Part shown: positions 22,020 through 34,344 of the stretch, piece by piece
Position numbering within the stretch: position 1 is the stretch's first letter
Layout of the letters: each line of letters opens with the position of its first letter
From: Cannabis sativa
Taxonomy: Eukaryota; Streptophyta; Magnoliopsida; Rosales; Cannabaceae
Direction of reading: 5' to 3'
Assembly: GCF_029168945.1 (NCBI RefSeq)
Contig: NC_083601.1
Coordinates: 33,655,660 to 33,719,659 of the forward strand
Length of the DNA: 64,000 nucleotides
Made by a program: the position numbers and the translations under genes
The notes under the pieces: generated by a model
The model's database searches: none
The model's input: the letters and a program-made list of their open reading frames with translations, nothing else
What the model was told of the DNA's origin: nothing

Positions 22020-25000
22020 CTAAGACAAATTCTTCTTTGGACCCTTTGGAGGAGCCTCATCTTCACTATCAATAAAATCCAATTCTTTCATGCGAGCATA
22101 CTTATAGAACAACACAGCAAGCCTATCACGGTGTTTCTCAACATCAAATATGGGAGGAATCGGTTTCATATCAATGAAGTATTCGGCAAACGATGCAACG
22201 AAACAACCACAGTCACTGCAAAAAAACCAAAAAACAACAGCAGAAAAACTTAAAAAAGGAAAATAACATACAAAATTTTAAAAACATTTGAAAATTAAAA
22301 ATAAAAACAACTTACTTCGAGGTTTGTTGAGGCAAACCATCAACCTTAACAACTTCGAAAGGGTCTAAACAAACCGGTTTGTTTTCCTTTTTGAACTCAT
22401 CAAACAAAGCAAAAAAGTGGGGCAACAACACCGCAAATGGCTGACAAACTTTGATAGCAGCACTATCTTTCATAGCAGTCGACAAGGAGTTGTACATGTA
22501 CATACGCCTTTCCTCAATATTCAATCGAGCAAGAATCCAATGTGATTCAGTCTCCATATGGATGATAAACAAAACATGATCGCACAAATGCCAAGGGGAA
22601 CCACATAACATTTTTCTACCTCTGATATAATCAGCAATGGCATGCTGGGCAGTTATCAAAGAAAGATTTTTTTTCTGTGCAATAAATTTTTCATACAAAG
22701 CATGAATAGTTTTGAAGAATAAGCAATCGGTGGTTGTGAACTTAACCTTTGGCTCCTTTGCATACTTTCCTTTTTTACGTAGATAGTAAAAAATGATGTC
22801 CAGATGCTAAACAATAAAAAATGAGAAATGTTCGAAAATCAGAGAATGAATTATATTTCAACAACTTAAAAACAACCAACAAACAACGTGAAGAAAACTA
22901 TAGACTGAAATTTTTGAAAAAAATAAAAAGAAAAAATAAATTAACTTACAGAATTAGTTAAACATTGGTCAGGATATGCAAGCTTGTGGAACCACATCTT
23001 GGTTGCAACATCTTCCACGCCAAAACGAAAAGGGGGAACAATCTTATCCTTACCCTTCAAGTAAACCTTCTCCTTGTCATGCCTAACATTTAAAAAAAAA
23101 AATTGAAACATAAATAGTAAAGTAAAAAACAAAAAATACAAAAACACAACAAAAATGCTGAAAATAAACACTTACGGATCTTTCTTCGATCGGCGTCCTT
23201 CACCAAGCCACAAGTCAAAATCATTCTCGTCTTTATGTTCTACATTTTCACCAATCTTATCATTGAGAGGACACAACCCAGCCACATACTTAACAACTCC
23301 ATAACCAGAACCATCTTTAGAACTAGAAATGGAAGAGTCATACTTTATAAACGGAGACGTCAGCGCTATGGGTTTCTTAGATTTCCTCTTGTCAACAAGA
23401 GGAGTTTCTTCAACGGGAATTGGGTCATCTTCAAGTTCAATGTTAGAATCAACATTGAGACCTGTTGCACCCATCTAATATATTTTTTCCACAAAAATGA
23501 AAGAAAATATACAGTGTTAAACACAAAAAGTATGAAGAAACTAAAAAACAACCCAAAAAAAATATACCTCAAAACAAACAAGACGACGATCCGTAACCTC
23601 AACATTTTCAGAAACTGAAATCTGTTTACAAGGATCACCACCAATTCCATCTGAAGACATCTGTTTATATATGGTATTAAAAAGTAATTAGAGCATGGGT
23701 AAAAAATAACAACCTTTACACAACCAAAAAACAACACAAAAGCAACATTACCATAATCTCAACTGCTTTTACACCGGACTGAACAGTAGCCTCAACATCT
23801 ATTTGAGTAGGCCCGTCATTGAAATCAACGAAATTCTTGATACAGAAAATAAAGGAAAAAGAAAATGGAAAAAAAGTGAAGTTATTTTTTGTGAAAGACT
23901 TCAACAACTAAAAAAAAAACTACATAACAACTTAAAAACAAAATAAAAACAACAAGTAAAATAAGAAGACAAACAATAAATTGCGAGCAACATAATCTAT
24001 AAACACAGCCATATAAATAACATAATAAATACAAATAAATAGTCTGAAAAATAGTTGCAAATTTCTTAAAAAAAAAAAAAACATAACAAGAACATAGAAT
24101 TACAAGACCACAACCTAAAACGGACTTACAACAAAATAAACCACACAAAGTAACTAAAACCTAGTTACATTGTCTACTTATCTACCTTCTCCTCACTATC
24201 AGTGGATTCATCATCACTGCCCTTATCATTTTTTTTCTTTTGAGTCAGAATCTTCATCAGCTTGACCATCCTTCTCTTCACCTTCACTACCCTCCCCTTC
24301 TTCATCACCCATTACATTCTCTTCTTCATTTTCATCAGTTTCTTCAGATTCATTTAAATCAAAATCTGTTTCATCACCACTTCCATCATCATCATTGGTA
24401 GAGTCACTGCCTTTGTCCTATATTGAAATTACAAATTAAATTAGTATAAAACAACTTAAAAAAACCGAAAAACAACTATTGAAAAACTAAAATACCTTGG
24501 CATAGGAATCGACAAAAACAGTAGAAAACTGTGTCTGCATTGAAGCCATCTGAGCACCAAAAGAAACAAACTGTGCAGACACAAACTCTTTCAACTCAAC
24601 CAATTCAGATGAAATCTTCTGTTGGGAAGTATGCAACAAATCGATCTTGACCTCCAACCCATGAAATTTCTCAGAAAAAGCATCAAGCTTGACAGAAATG
24701 TCACTCTGAGCAACAGTTGGCTCTTCGAGAACAGGAAGACTCTTGTAAGAGTTGTAGTCAGTGTCAAACTTGAAACTGCTCAGTTTCAAAGCTTTGAACT
24801 CACCAGCCGTGGGCCTCATATTTGAAAGTTGCAGCTGATCAAAAAACAACAAAATAAAAATTTCAATTGTGAAGATTATTAATAATGAAAAACAACATAA
24901 AAACAACTACTGAAAAACCAAATTACAACAAACAGATATACCTTATCTTTGGAAACATCAAAAATAGTAGTCTTCAAAACTTTGAAAGTAGGCTGACTAT

Positions 25001-27060
25001 TGCATGTCCACTGAGTGATCCTTGGAATACGAGAGTTCTCCTTTTGGCAGTACTTACCTTTCATGTACTTACAACACTCGTAAAACCAAACTTGAAGAAC
25101 ATGAGGACAACCAATCAAAGTGTAAAAAACACTCGGCCTCTTTCCCGAACTCCTTGCCTTCCTAACACCCTCAACCCAACTATCAAGCTTACCCTTCAAT
25201 GAGGAAATAGTCAATTCAAAAGAACTCCGGCCCCAAGCAAATTCATTGTACCTCCCACTATCTACAACATCTAAAATAGACTTGGGTACATTTTTATGCT
25301 TAGTGCCACTAAGCAAGAACCACTCCACAAAATACAACACTGCCAACTTCACAGCATCCTCATCAGAATCACCCCACCTCTTGGTGGTAAAACATTCCCT
25401 AACAGATTCCTTAGTGATAGAGGACGAAGTTGGCCAATATTTTTCACAAAGACTATTAACCTCTTGCTTAAAATCTAAAACACTACAGTCACCTTCGCAG
25501 TCTAACCCAGTAATCAATGCAAACTCCTCAATGCTAAACCTAAGCCTAACACCGCGTATCATTACCCACAACTCAGCATCATTAGGTTGCTGAACCTCCC
25601 GGAGCAACAACCCATGAAACACTTGGGGTTGAACTTTAAAATCAGGAAGGTTAAGGAAATGACCAAAACAGGTTTTGGAAAACATTTCAAGCTGTACATC
25701 TGAAAGACAAGACTTAATGTTCTCTATCACCTGGAAAGTAGCAGTGGAAAAGGCTTTGGCAATGAATAAATTCTTCTGGTCATAAATATAATCCCATTCC
25801 TGTATCAATTGAAACAAAATAAATCAGGACAAAAACAAAAAAAACTAAAACAAAAACAGAAAACAAATAATAAAAATAATTTTTTTTTTTAAAAAAAAGG
25901 ACACCTTAGGGGGATTTTTCTTTGGTAGGTCAAAGCCTTCAACCTTCACTGAGGTCCTAGCATGGACCTGCAAAAAAAAAAAGAAATACAAAGTAAAACA
26001 TAAGCAACAAATCTTAGATACAATAACAATGAATAATTAAAAATGTAGTAACCAAATTACAACCAATAAAAAACCTAAAAACAACGTTTATGAAACCCTT
26101 ACAGTATGATAAATGTAAGAGATAAACAACTTTCTAAAAAATACAGTAACAACACTGTCACAACTTATAAAAAAAACAACTAAAATATTAACAACACTGT
26201 ACAAGGTCGTTGTTATGAAATTTCGAAAATGGTAGTCGATAATAGTAGTGTGACAAACAACCGAGAAAAAACTCACAATAAACATATACAAAACTAAAGA
26301 ATAAACAACACTGAAAGATCTTGTTGCAATTGAAAATAGTAAAATGCTTCTCAATACTAGTAGTGTGTAAAACAACCGAAAATAAATTCACAATAAACAT
26401 ATAAACAACCAATGGGGAAAAGCAATTCAAAACTGTAACAAAATACGAATTGAACTGGGCAATTTTTCAACAACCAAACAACAACTGAATAAAAACAACA
26501 AAACAACATCAACCACAATACATGACAGAAATACATAAAGAACACCAAAAAAACATAAAAACATCCTAATAAACACCTAAACCAGTGACCTAAAAAGCTC
26601 ATGTAAAAATTAACACAATAAAATGAAACCAAGCAATTTTAAATTACCTTCGATTCAACTTTAGGCTTTTGGTCCTCAACATGCACTTCATCCTCAAAAT
26701 CAGAATCTGAGGAAACCTAGAACAAAAAATGGGGAAAACTTTAAACCATCAAATGAAACACCACAAATAAAACAACCAGAAAAAAACTAAAGAAAAATTT
26801 AAACACAACAAAGAGAAACTTACATCGCGTGCAGACTTGGAAATTTTTGCTCTCTTAGGCTTATGAGCATCGGGCTTAACTGGAAGGGCTCTTTTCTTAG
26901 TGCCCGATGTCTCTGGAACATCACCCACTACATTTTTAGCAATTTTTTTTAACCCCATCTTAGGTTCGACTTTAGAAGTAACAGTTGGAGGCTTCTTCGA
27001 TTTTTTAGAAAGTTTCTTCGCCGGAGATGGTGATTTCGAACCACTTCTAGTGGTTGCCAT
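22020..27060 (-). pseudogene. DUF1985 / Ulp1 (C48) protease-like gene of the MULE
   Basis: The first exon (27060 to about 26824) starts MATTRSGSKSPSPAKKLSKK, a basic, nuclear-type segment. The DUF1985 domain lies in the exon from about 25802 to 24941 (FGHFLNLPDFKVQPQVFHGL, FSIEEFALITGLDCEG). A coiled-coil-like exon follows at about 24838-24494, then a very acidic exon at about 24418-24178 with a frameshift in an A-run. The C48 domain is at 22698-22020: ESHWILARLNIEERRMYMYNSL gives the catalytic His, and LPQQTSNDCGCFVASF, joined across an intron at 22216-22315, gives the Gln and Cys. The usual catalytic Asp of the YDSL motif is Asn. C48 enzymes cleave SUMO-type conjugates, but an active enzyme is doubtful here. 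Confidence 0.75.
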
Positions 27061-27432
27061 TTATATAGAAAAAATATAGTGGAGGATGACAATGTAGGTT
27101 GAGGAAATCGTGGGTGAGGGCTTGGAGAAGGTGATCGTGGGAAGAAGAAATGGGTTAGGGCTTGATAATGGTGATCGTGGGAAGCTCGGTTTGAAGAGTG
27201 GAAGAATCAGATAAATGAAAAATTCAAAAAAAAAAAAAAAGAAAGGAGTTATGAGGTGGCGTGCGTGTACGTGTGCAAGGAAGAAGGGAAAAGGTAAAAT
27301 TGTAATTATGAAACTTTTAGAAAAGTAAAATTGAAAAATGTAAAAGTTAAAAAAGTTTAAAAAACCATGTATTGATAAAAATGTAAAAAAGATGTCAATT
27401 TTGACATGAGGTGTAAAAATCTCTACTAGATA

Positions 27433-28237
27433 TATATATTATATATTTGACAAAATTAATGTATATATATATATTAGTTGCACATATCATTATTCTTGCT
27501 ATAATTAGGCAAGAAAAGGTAGCCTCAATTGCTTTTTAATTATATATATATATTTAATTAACTCTAAACTCCAAATCTTGGACTTGTTTATGAATTAAGA
27601 ACTAAAAGTCAAAGGTTTCCTTAAAAAAGGAAAAAAAAAAAAAAGAAGTCAAAAATACAGTTGTCACGCGCCCGCCTGTTCCCACAATTAAAGACACAAA
27701 TTATATGCTTGATGCCTCTGACTCTGAGGTCTGTCTTCTATGACATCCTCAATATATCTCATTTATTTAACATCAGAGCATGCATTATTATATATTATGA
27801 TATATGGGGTATTAACTGATCGATCGATATGACCCAAATTAACAAAAATACTCCAACTTTTGCCGATTATTAGCTCGTTCTGCGATCTAAATCTTATTTT
27901 ATGTATAAATTAATTCGTTGAAGCTGTCTGTGCCCATATATACATTCGGTTAGTTGATACTTGATTTCCCAGATAATTTTTTTTCTCTTTATATATATAC
28001 GTGTCTACTATAGTACTGGCAGTTTTCATGCGTATGTACAAACAAGCATCATTAGAAAAGAAAAAGAAAAAGAAATTATTGTATATGTTTGATTAATTCT
28101 ACACGCTTTTGCTAATTTGGTCTCAAAAATTAATTACAAACTATGTACCCAGCGAGACCAATCTAAGCTTTCTACTACTATCTATCTATGAGTAAGGATT
28201 ATAATAGTTTAGAGTAGATATTTCTACAGCATTTAGT
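27433..28237. other. Intergenic, no gene seen
   Basis: AT-rich DNA between the large MULE and the Copia fragment cluster. No gene, RNA or element boundary was recognised. Confidence 0.5.
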
Positions 28238-28419
28238 GTATGCAATATGCTTCGCTGATAAATAACGAACTTTTGACTTTCAGTTTAGTTAGTTATTTTA
28301 CTAGTAGAGTTAGTTTATTATCTCTGTCTACTTGCCTCTGTTTCTTTATCAGAGTTTGTTTTCTGTTTCTTTGTACAAACTCTTGTAAATCCTTTGCCTA
28401 TATAATGGAAGGTTCACAT

Positions 28420-29028
28420 TGGAGAATATTGTCCCACATGGATTAAATGTGAAAGTATTGAGCCATATATAAGAAACATGGACTACTCCACTCATTGCCA
28501 ATTGGTTTTGAGTTGGAATCCCATGATTCTCAACATGGTATCAGAGCCATATCCCTAGTGGGCTTTTGATCCACACCTATCAAAGAGTTAGCCAGCCGCA
28601 AGCGAGCAAAATGGAACTCCCAGTCGCAAAATAAAAAAATAAGTGAGCAAATGACACTACTTATGATAAGGTGATTCAAGATTGGTGGCTAAAAATAGCC
28701 ACCATCTTGAGGGGGGATATTGGAGAATGTTGTCCCACATGGATTAAATGTGAAAGTATTGAGCCATATATAAGAAATATGGACTACTCCACTCATTGCC
28801 AATTGGTTTTGAGTTGGAACCCCATGATTCTCAACATGGTATCAGAGCCATATCCCTTGCGGGCCGGTTCAAGATTGATGAGCAAAAAATAGCCATCATC
28901 TTGAGGGGGAATATTGTGGACAATGTCCCACATGGAATAAATGGTAGAGAATTGAGCCATATATAAGAACATGGGCTACTCCACTCATTGCCAATTGGTT
29001 TTGAGATGGAACCTCATGATTCTCAACA
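28420..29028 (+). mobile_element. TRIM-like element: three short LTRs in tandem
   Basis: Three direct copies of a ~116-bp LTR lie at 28420-28535, 28721-28836 and 28915-29028. Each begins TGGAGAAT or TGTGGACAAT, carries GTCCCACATGG and ATTGAGCCATATATAAGAA, and ends CATGATTCTCAACA. The first two are followed by a primer-binding site, TGGTATCAGAGCC. The second and third are preceded by a polypurine tract (TTGAGGGGGGATA, TTGAGGGGGAATA). There is no coding capacity. GTTCA at 28412-28416 and 29029-29033 is a candidate target-site duplication, though three extra bases (CAT) precede the first LTR. The third LTR is the most diverged. Confidence 0.8.
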
Positions 29029-29152
29029 GTTCAACTCTTAATTCATTAGAGCTTTTACAATTTCTTGTGTTCAGTTTTAATTGTTACATATAGGAATTGT
29101 ATTGATAAGCTACTCTTTCATGGTATCAGGAAGCCATTGACTCGCGTCGATC

Positions 29153-29530
29153 ATGGATCCTCGACACCCAGAGAATACCTCCGCTCACTCCTCCACCACT
29201 GCTCCTCTTCCACACCAGTGGAATCCATTTCAAAAGTCTCTCAATTCCTCCCTTACTGTTCGATTAGATTGCAACAATTACCTCGCTCGGAAATCGCAGG
29301 TGATCCTTACAGTCATCGGCCATGGGCTCGATGACATCCTTCTCACCGGAGTTGCCCCTGTTGAGCGCCTTGTCAATGGTGCTATCAACCCCGAATTCAC
29401 GGCCTGGAAAAGAAAGGATCAGCTACTGCTCAGTTGATTACGCTCCTCAATGTCCCAAACGATTCTTGGTTCTCTTGCTCATCACGAATCATCCTTCGAA
29501 GCTTGGCGTGCTCTGACCCAACGGAAAAAA
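29153..29530 (+). pseudogene. Copia gag fragment
   Basis: Starts MDPRHPENTSAHSSTTAPLP. The gag block NPFQKSLNSSLTVRLDCNNY then aligns with the gag at 30668 (NPFSNSLTSSLTIKLDRTNY). A TGA at 29435 replaces a Trp codon present in the relative (LLLS-stop-LRSSMS versus LLLSWLRSSMS). Similarity ends at ALTQRKK. It is dead by stop and truncation. Confidence 0.8.
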
Positions 29531-29780
29531 TGAAAAAATAACTATAGTAATATTTTTTCTTTGGGGGTTTGGTTTAGAGTTTTTAAAAATCAAAAGTTGG
29601 CCTTGCTTTTTATTTAAAGACATACATAGATATGTAAAACATGAAAAGGTCATTACTTCGATAATGCGCATGCGATATATACAGAGGTGTAGGACCTTGA
29701 ACCAAGCTCAAACAAATATAGACCCAGATTTTCATGGCCGAATTACACCAAAGCATAGACCTGATAACCAATAACGCACG

Positions 29781-29971
29781 TGTTAGTTGGTTTAGTTTTG
29801 TCTGTTATTTTCTGTTTTCTTTGTAACAGATTCTGTTCAATAACAAAATTCTTATCTTGTAATTCTCTGGTGTATAAATAAAGAGTTTCCTCCTCAGTTT
29901 CAACCAAGGGCTGTTTCTCTTGGTTCTGAGGCTTTCTTCTCTCTGTTTTGTTACTCTGCTTTAAGCTTTCA
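29781..29971 (+). repeat. Possible solo LTR
   Basis: The 191-bp segment begins TGTTAGTTGGTTTAG, has GTGTATAAATAAAGAG as a TATA-like region, and ends TAAGCTTTCA, so it has TG...CA ends and LTR-like content. Flanking 5-bp sequences (GCACG and AGACC) do not match and no partner copy is in the window. Confidence 0.4.
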
Positions 29972-30399
29972 AGACCCATATGATCTCTTGGGAACACGGG
30001 GTACGCTGAAAAGAGCTTTGATTTCATTTAAGAACCTCTCTGTTCATTTACAATGTTATGCTTAATTAAAGATTTAGCTAAACAGAGTGGTTGGCTTGTG
30101 GCCTGATGATTTCACTTACCCAATTGAGCATAAATCTCTGTTCATTTACAATGTTATGTATGTAATGTAACTCCTTCATTGACATGTATATATGCTCAAT
30201 TGGGTTGAGGTTCAATTTTTCACAAAACTGTTCGAGGAAATACCTGAGGGAGATTCTCTATTTCTTGGAATGTCGTGATTTTTTCTTATTGAATGAAGTG
30301 ATTATTCTCGCGGGTGTTCGGATGCTTCTTGGTAAAATTCATGCCTCTGATGATAGATGATGGGAAGACATGACAATGGTGAGTATTGATGACTTATCT
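29972..30399. other. Intergenic, no gene seen
   Basis: Contains a direct repeat of CTCTGTTCATTTACAATGTTATG (about 30037 and 30137) and inverted copies of CCCAATTGAGCATA/TATGCTCAATTGGG. Perhaps another element fragment; nothing is codable. Confidence 0.4.
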
Positions 30400-30640
30400 T
30401 GTCTACTGTCCACCTATTATTAATTCAGTTATTTACTTTACTTGTTCTGTTTTTCCCCTTTGTAAGAATCAGTTAGTTTGTTAGGACTTTGCTATTTTTC
30501 AGGTGTTAGTTTTATTCTTTGTTCAAGACTGTAACAAACTCTATCATATATAAATAGCAGCTCACTTGATCAAATAAGGTGATCAAGCTTTTCCTTCTCT
30601 ACAGTACTGTTTTCTAAACTAACTGTTCTAAAGATTTATA
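30400..30640 (+). repeat. 5' LTR (241 bp)
   Basis: Matches 34104-34344 with about eight substitutions and no gaps. The primer-binding site follows without a spacer. Confidence 0.9.
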
Positions 30641-30667
30641 TGGTATCAGAGCTCGTGACTCACGTCC

Positions 30668-33600
30668 ATGGAAACAGCTTCCTCCTATCCAACACAAGGT
30701 CAAGGCTCTGCCCTGTTTGACAACAACAACAACAACAACACAACTCCGGCAAGCTCTGCTACACCGGCAACCACAAATTCATCTTGGAATCCCTTTTCGA
30801 ATTCCCTTACATCATCTTTAACCATCAAACTTGATCGAACAAATTACCTCGCCTGGAAATCGCAAGTAGTGCCAACAGTTATTGGACACGACCTTGATGA
30901 GATCCTGTTCAGTAACGTTCGTCCACCGACTACTCTAATCAATGGAGAACTTAATCCTGGTTTCAACCAATGGAAGAAACGTGACCAACTCTTGTTGTCA
31001 TGGCTGAGATCCTCAATGAGCGAAGGCATTCTTGGATCGGTTGCAGCTTACTCAACATCTTTCGAAGTTTGGAGGTCTCTCGAACAAAAGTTCTCTGGCC
31101 AATCAAAAGCCCGATTGCTGCAGTTGAAAAGTCAATTAACCAACATTCAGAAAGGTAATATGTCTATATCTGATTATGTTGATAAAATAAAATCAATTTG
31201 TGACAATCTTGCCATAGCTGGATGCATCATCAATTTGGACCTGAGTATGACTCTGTAGTTTCTGGTATTACCTCCAACAATGAATCTAAAAGCCTTGAGG
31301 AAATTCAAGCCCTATTGATGGCCCACGAATGTCGTTTAGAAAGACATCATTCCGTTTCAGATATTACCAACAAAATGGCTGCTAATCTTGCTGTTGGAAA
31401 TTCAAGAACCAGCTTCAACAACAATAGAAATGGAAGTGGGAACTTCAGACCCCACTATCAACAAAATCGATTCAATGAGAGTACAAGAAACTCCAACATC
31501 TTTCCCCCAAGGTATCCTAATTCCAATTCAAGACCAATCTGTCAAGTCTGCTTGAAAATTGGTCACACAGCCTCCATTTGTCACTATAGGTTTGACAAAA
31601 GTTTTGTCACTCCAAAGAATAACTCACAATCCCCAAAAGCTTACATTGCTGAACAAGAGACATCTGAAGCAAACGATCCACAAGCCTATTCAACCACTAC
31701 AGTACCAGATTTTGGGGATGACATGAAGTGGTATGTCGACACTGGAGCCACTAATCATGTTTCTCTTGGCATTGAACATCTTGACAGTGCCACTCCTTAT
31801 CATGGCTCAGAAACCTTGGCTGTTGGAGATGGTAAGCAACTTCTAATATCACATATTGGTAAAAAATTCATTCACTCTAATTCATCCTCTCCTCTGAAAT
31901 TGAACTCCATTTTAAATGTTCCTGCCATCACTAAAAATTTGATTAGTGTATCTAAACTCACTCATGACAATAATATTTTTCTTGAATTTCACAAAAATTA
32001 TTGCTTTGTGAAGGACAAGGACACGGGGAAGGTCTTGGTTCGAGGGAAACTTAAAAGTGGCCTATATGTTCTTGATGAGAATTCATCCAAGTTTTCTACA
32101 GCTACACTGCAATGTAACCTTGCTACAATTTCGAAATTACATAGTCCAGTAGATAATTCTTCTAGTAATATTTCTCAAAATGATTGTATTTCAAATTCTG
32201 TGAACACTAGTTCACAAATCAATTGTACAAATCAATCTATAAATAAAGAATCTGCAGATTCAAATTTTCAATCTCAAGCTTTATTATCTTCTACTGGACA
32301 TGATATTAATATGTGGCATAGAAAACTTGGTCACCCTGGACCAAATACCTTAAAACAAATTCTATCTCATCTATGTTAATCTAACTCATTAAAAGAACTA
32401 AAATTTTGTGATGCATGTCAAAAGGGTAAAAGCCATAAAATGCCTTTTCCTCTGTCAAATAGCCGAGCCACACAGCCTCTAGAACTTCTTCACACTGATG
32501 TGTGGGGACCTTCACACACACCTTCTATAGATGGGTTTAGATATTACATACATTTCATCGATGACTATAGTAGATTCACATGGATTTTTCCCCTCACTCT
32601 TAGATCTCTGGCATATGATGTATTCACCACCTTTAAAACACTTGTCGAAAAACAATTTTCTTTACCTATTAAATCGGTTCAATCTGACTGGGGAGGAGAA
32701 TATAGAGTGTTTGCTAATTTTTTGCAGGGATAGGGCATTATCTTTCAACATCCTTGCCCACATTCACATGAGCAAAATGGTCGTGCCGAGAGAAAACATC
32801 GCCACATCACAGAAACTGGTCTCACCTTATTAGCACAAGCAAATCTTGATATGTCTTACTGGTGGCATGCTTTTCAGTGTGGAGTATACACAATTAACAG
32901 ACTGCCTACAAGACTTCTTGACAACAGCAGTCCCTATGAAGTTGTATTCAATAAAATGCCAGACTACAAGTTCTTAAAAACTTTTGGTTGCATCTGCTAC
33001 CCACACCTTCGGCCATATCATTCTCACAAATTAAGTTTCAGATCTGAACCATGCAGGTTCCTAGGCTACTCTCCTAACCATAAGGGATATATTTGTGGAA
33101 GTGTGCAAGGCAGAAAATACATTGTGAGGGATGTCACATTTAATGAGCAGCAATTTCATTTTCCCAACTCCAATTCAACGGACCAGCCATCACCACCAAC
33201 ACAAATGCCCTCCACAAATTTTTATCCACACCAGATACTACCTAGTAATGTCTCTACCTCTCCTACAACTCCTACTACCCATACTTCAGCACCCATCCCT
33301 TCCCCACAACCTGACACCTCCTCACCTAACACACCTGACTCATCCTTGCCCATACCCGAGTCTAATCCTTCCCATATTGCCAACACTACCACAGATACTA
33401 CATCCATCCAATCTCAATCTCTCTTACATACTGCCCCTGCCACCCAGCCCATCATTCGCACTCACCCGATGACCACAAGATCACAAAGAGGCATTTTTAA
33501 ACCAAAATCCTACTTAGCTACCAAACATAAACTACCCTCTATCCCATTTCCCTATGAACCTACATCATTGAAAGTTGCTCTTGCTGATCCCAAGTGGAAT

Positions 33601-34103
33601 GCCTCTATGACTGAGGAATACCTTGCTCTCAAACGACAAAACACATGGACCTTAGTTCCCTACACACCAGATATGCAGGTTCTCACCAACAAATGGGTTC
33701 ATAGGATCAAATTAAAGGCTGATGGTTCTGTAGATAGACTCAAGTCTCGGTTGGTTGCAAAAGGTTTTCTTCAAACACCAGGAATTGATTTCGAAGACAC
33801 CTTCAGTCCCGTTGTTAAGTCGGCTACAGTTCGCACGGTCCTCACTCTTGCTGTCTCTCACGGCTGGGAAGTAACTCAATTGGATGTAAACAATGCATTC
33901 CTTCATGGAACATTAAATGAACTAGTTTACATGAAGCAACCAGCTGGGTTCATTGATCCTTCAAAGCCTACTCATGTTTGCAAGCTCAACAAGGCTCTAT
34001 ATGGTCTTAAACAAGCCCCTCAGGCATGGAATGACAAGCTCAAATCGACACTTCTCCAATGGGGTTTTACTCAACCAAAATCTGACAACTCCCTTTTTAT
34101 TTC
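30668..34103 (+). pseudogene. Copia gag-pol polyprotein, broken and truncated
   Basis: Gag begins METASSYPTQGQGSALFDNN and carries LTIKLDRTNYLAWKSQVVPT and the CCHC knuckle CQVCLKIGHTASICH. Protease has WYVDTGATNHVS. The integrase N-terminal region has MWHRKLGHPG; its catalytic core has LELLHTDVWGPS, FIDDYSRFTW, SDWGGEY (usually SDNGGEY) and [16 protein letters not shown] starts with [20 protein letters not shown] and [12 protein letters not shown], where the expected Asp-Val-Lys-Asn-Ala is Asp-Val-Asn-Asn-Ala. Lesions are a frameshift at about 31222-31258, stops at 32377-32379 and 32731-32733, and loss of everything after DNSLFI. The YVDD active site is deleted, so it cannot be autonomous. 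Confidence 0.88.
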
Positions 34104-34344
34104 TGTCTACTGTCCACCTACTGTTAATTCAGTTATTTACTTTACTTGTTCTGTTTTTCCCCTTTGTAAGAATCAGTTAGTTTGTTAGGACTTTGCTATT
34201 TTTCAGCTGTTAGTTTTATTCTCTGTTCAAGACTGTAACAAACTCTATTATATATAAATAGCAGCTCACTTGATCAGATAAAGTGATCAAGCTTTTCTTT
34301 CTCTACAGTACTGTTTTCTAAACTAACTGTTCTAAAGATTTATA
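34104..34344 (+). repeat. 3' LTR (241 bp)
   Basis: Copy of 30400-30640. The polyprotein frame reads a further 28 codons into it (VYCPPTVNS...), showing the junction is a deletion joint and not a normal polypurine-tract boundary. Confidence 0.9.

Larger units (their letters stand above)
17878..27423 (+). mobile_element. Mutator-like element (MULE) carrying transposase and Ulp1-like genes, Kaonashi type
   Basis: A 9546-bp element is bounded by a perfect 9-bp direct duplication, TACTAGATA, at 17869-17877 and 27424-27432. Nine bases is the usual Mutator duplication length. Its ends read inward GAGATTTTTTC and GAGATTTTTAC; beyond about 10 bases the inverted similarity is weak, as in non-TIR MULEs. 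It carries a MuDR-type transposase on the plus strand and, convergent to it, a DUF1985/C48-protease-like gene on the minus strand. This pairing is known from plant Kaonashi (KI) MULEs, which carry ULP-like sequences. Both genes have frameshifts, so this copy looks non-autonomous now. Confidence 0.9.
28238..29535 (+). mobile_element. Copia fragment: LTR (split by a TRIM array), PBS and 5' gag
   Basis: An LTR-like stretch (about 28238-29120) ends CTCTTTCA and is directly followed by a primer-binding site, TGGTATCAGGAAGCC (29121), then gag from ATG 29153. The LTR is interrupted by the three-LTR array at 28420-29028. The sequence stops resembling gag near 29530 (ALTQRKK), so the rest of the element is missing. 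The outer LTR start is uncertain because no partner LTR exists. Confidence 0.65.
30400..34344 (+). mobile_element. Copia LTR retrotransposon, deleted from mid-RT to the 3' LTR
   Basis: Two 241-bp LTRs (30400-30640 and 34104-34344) flank a gag-protease-integrase-RT region. They begin TGTCTACTGTCC and share a TATATATAAATAGCAG promoter region. They differ at about eight positions, roughly 3%. A primer-binding site, TGGTATCAGAGCTC, starts at 30641. The polyprotein ends abruptly at DNSLFI and runs straight into the 3' LTR, so the rest of RT, RNase H and the polypurine tract were deleted. LTRs end ...GATTTATA, not CA, and I find no matching target-site duplication. Confidence 0.88.

Noticed and set aside
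26088..26632. Cys/Phe-rich minus-strand frames between exons of the Ulp1-like gene
   Set aside because: Intronic AACAAC-rich DNA read in reverse gives Val/Phe/Cys-rich noise. No match to the adjoining exons.
29781..29971. Treating this segment as a confirmed solo LTR
   Set aside because: The ends look right but no target-site duplication or second copy is visible, so it is listed only as possible.
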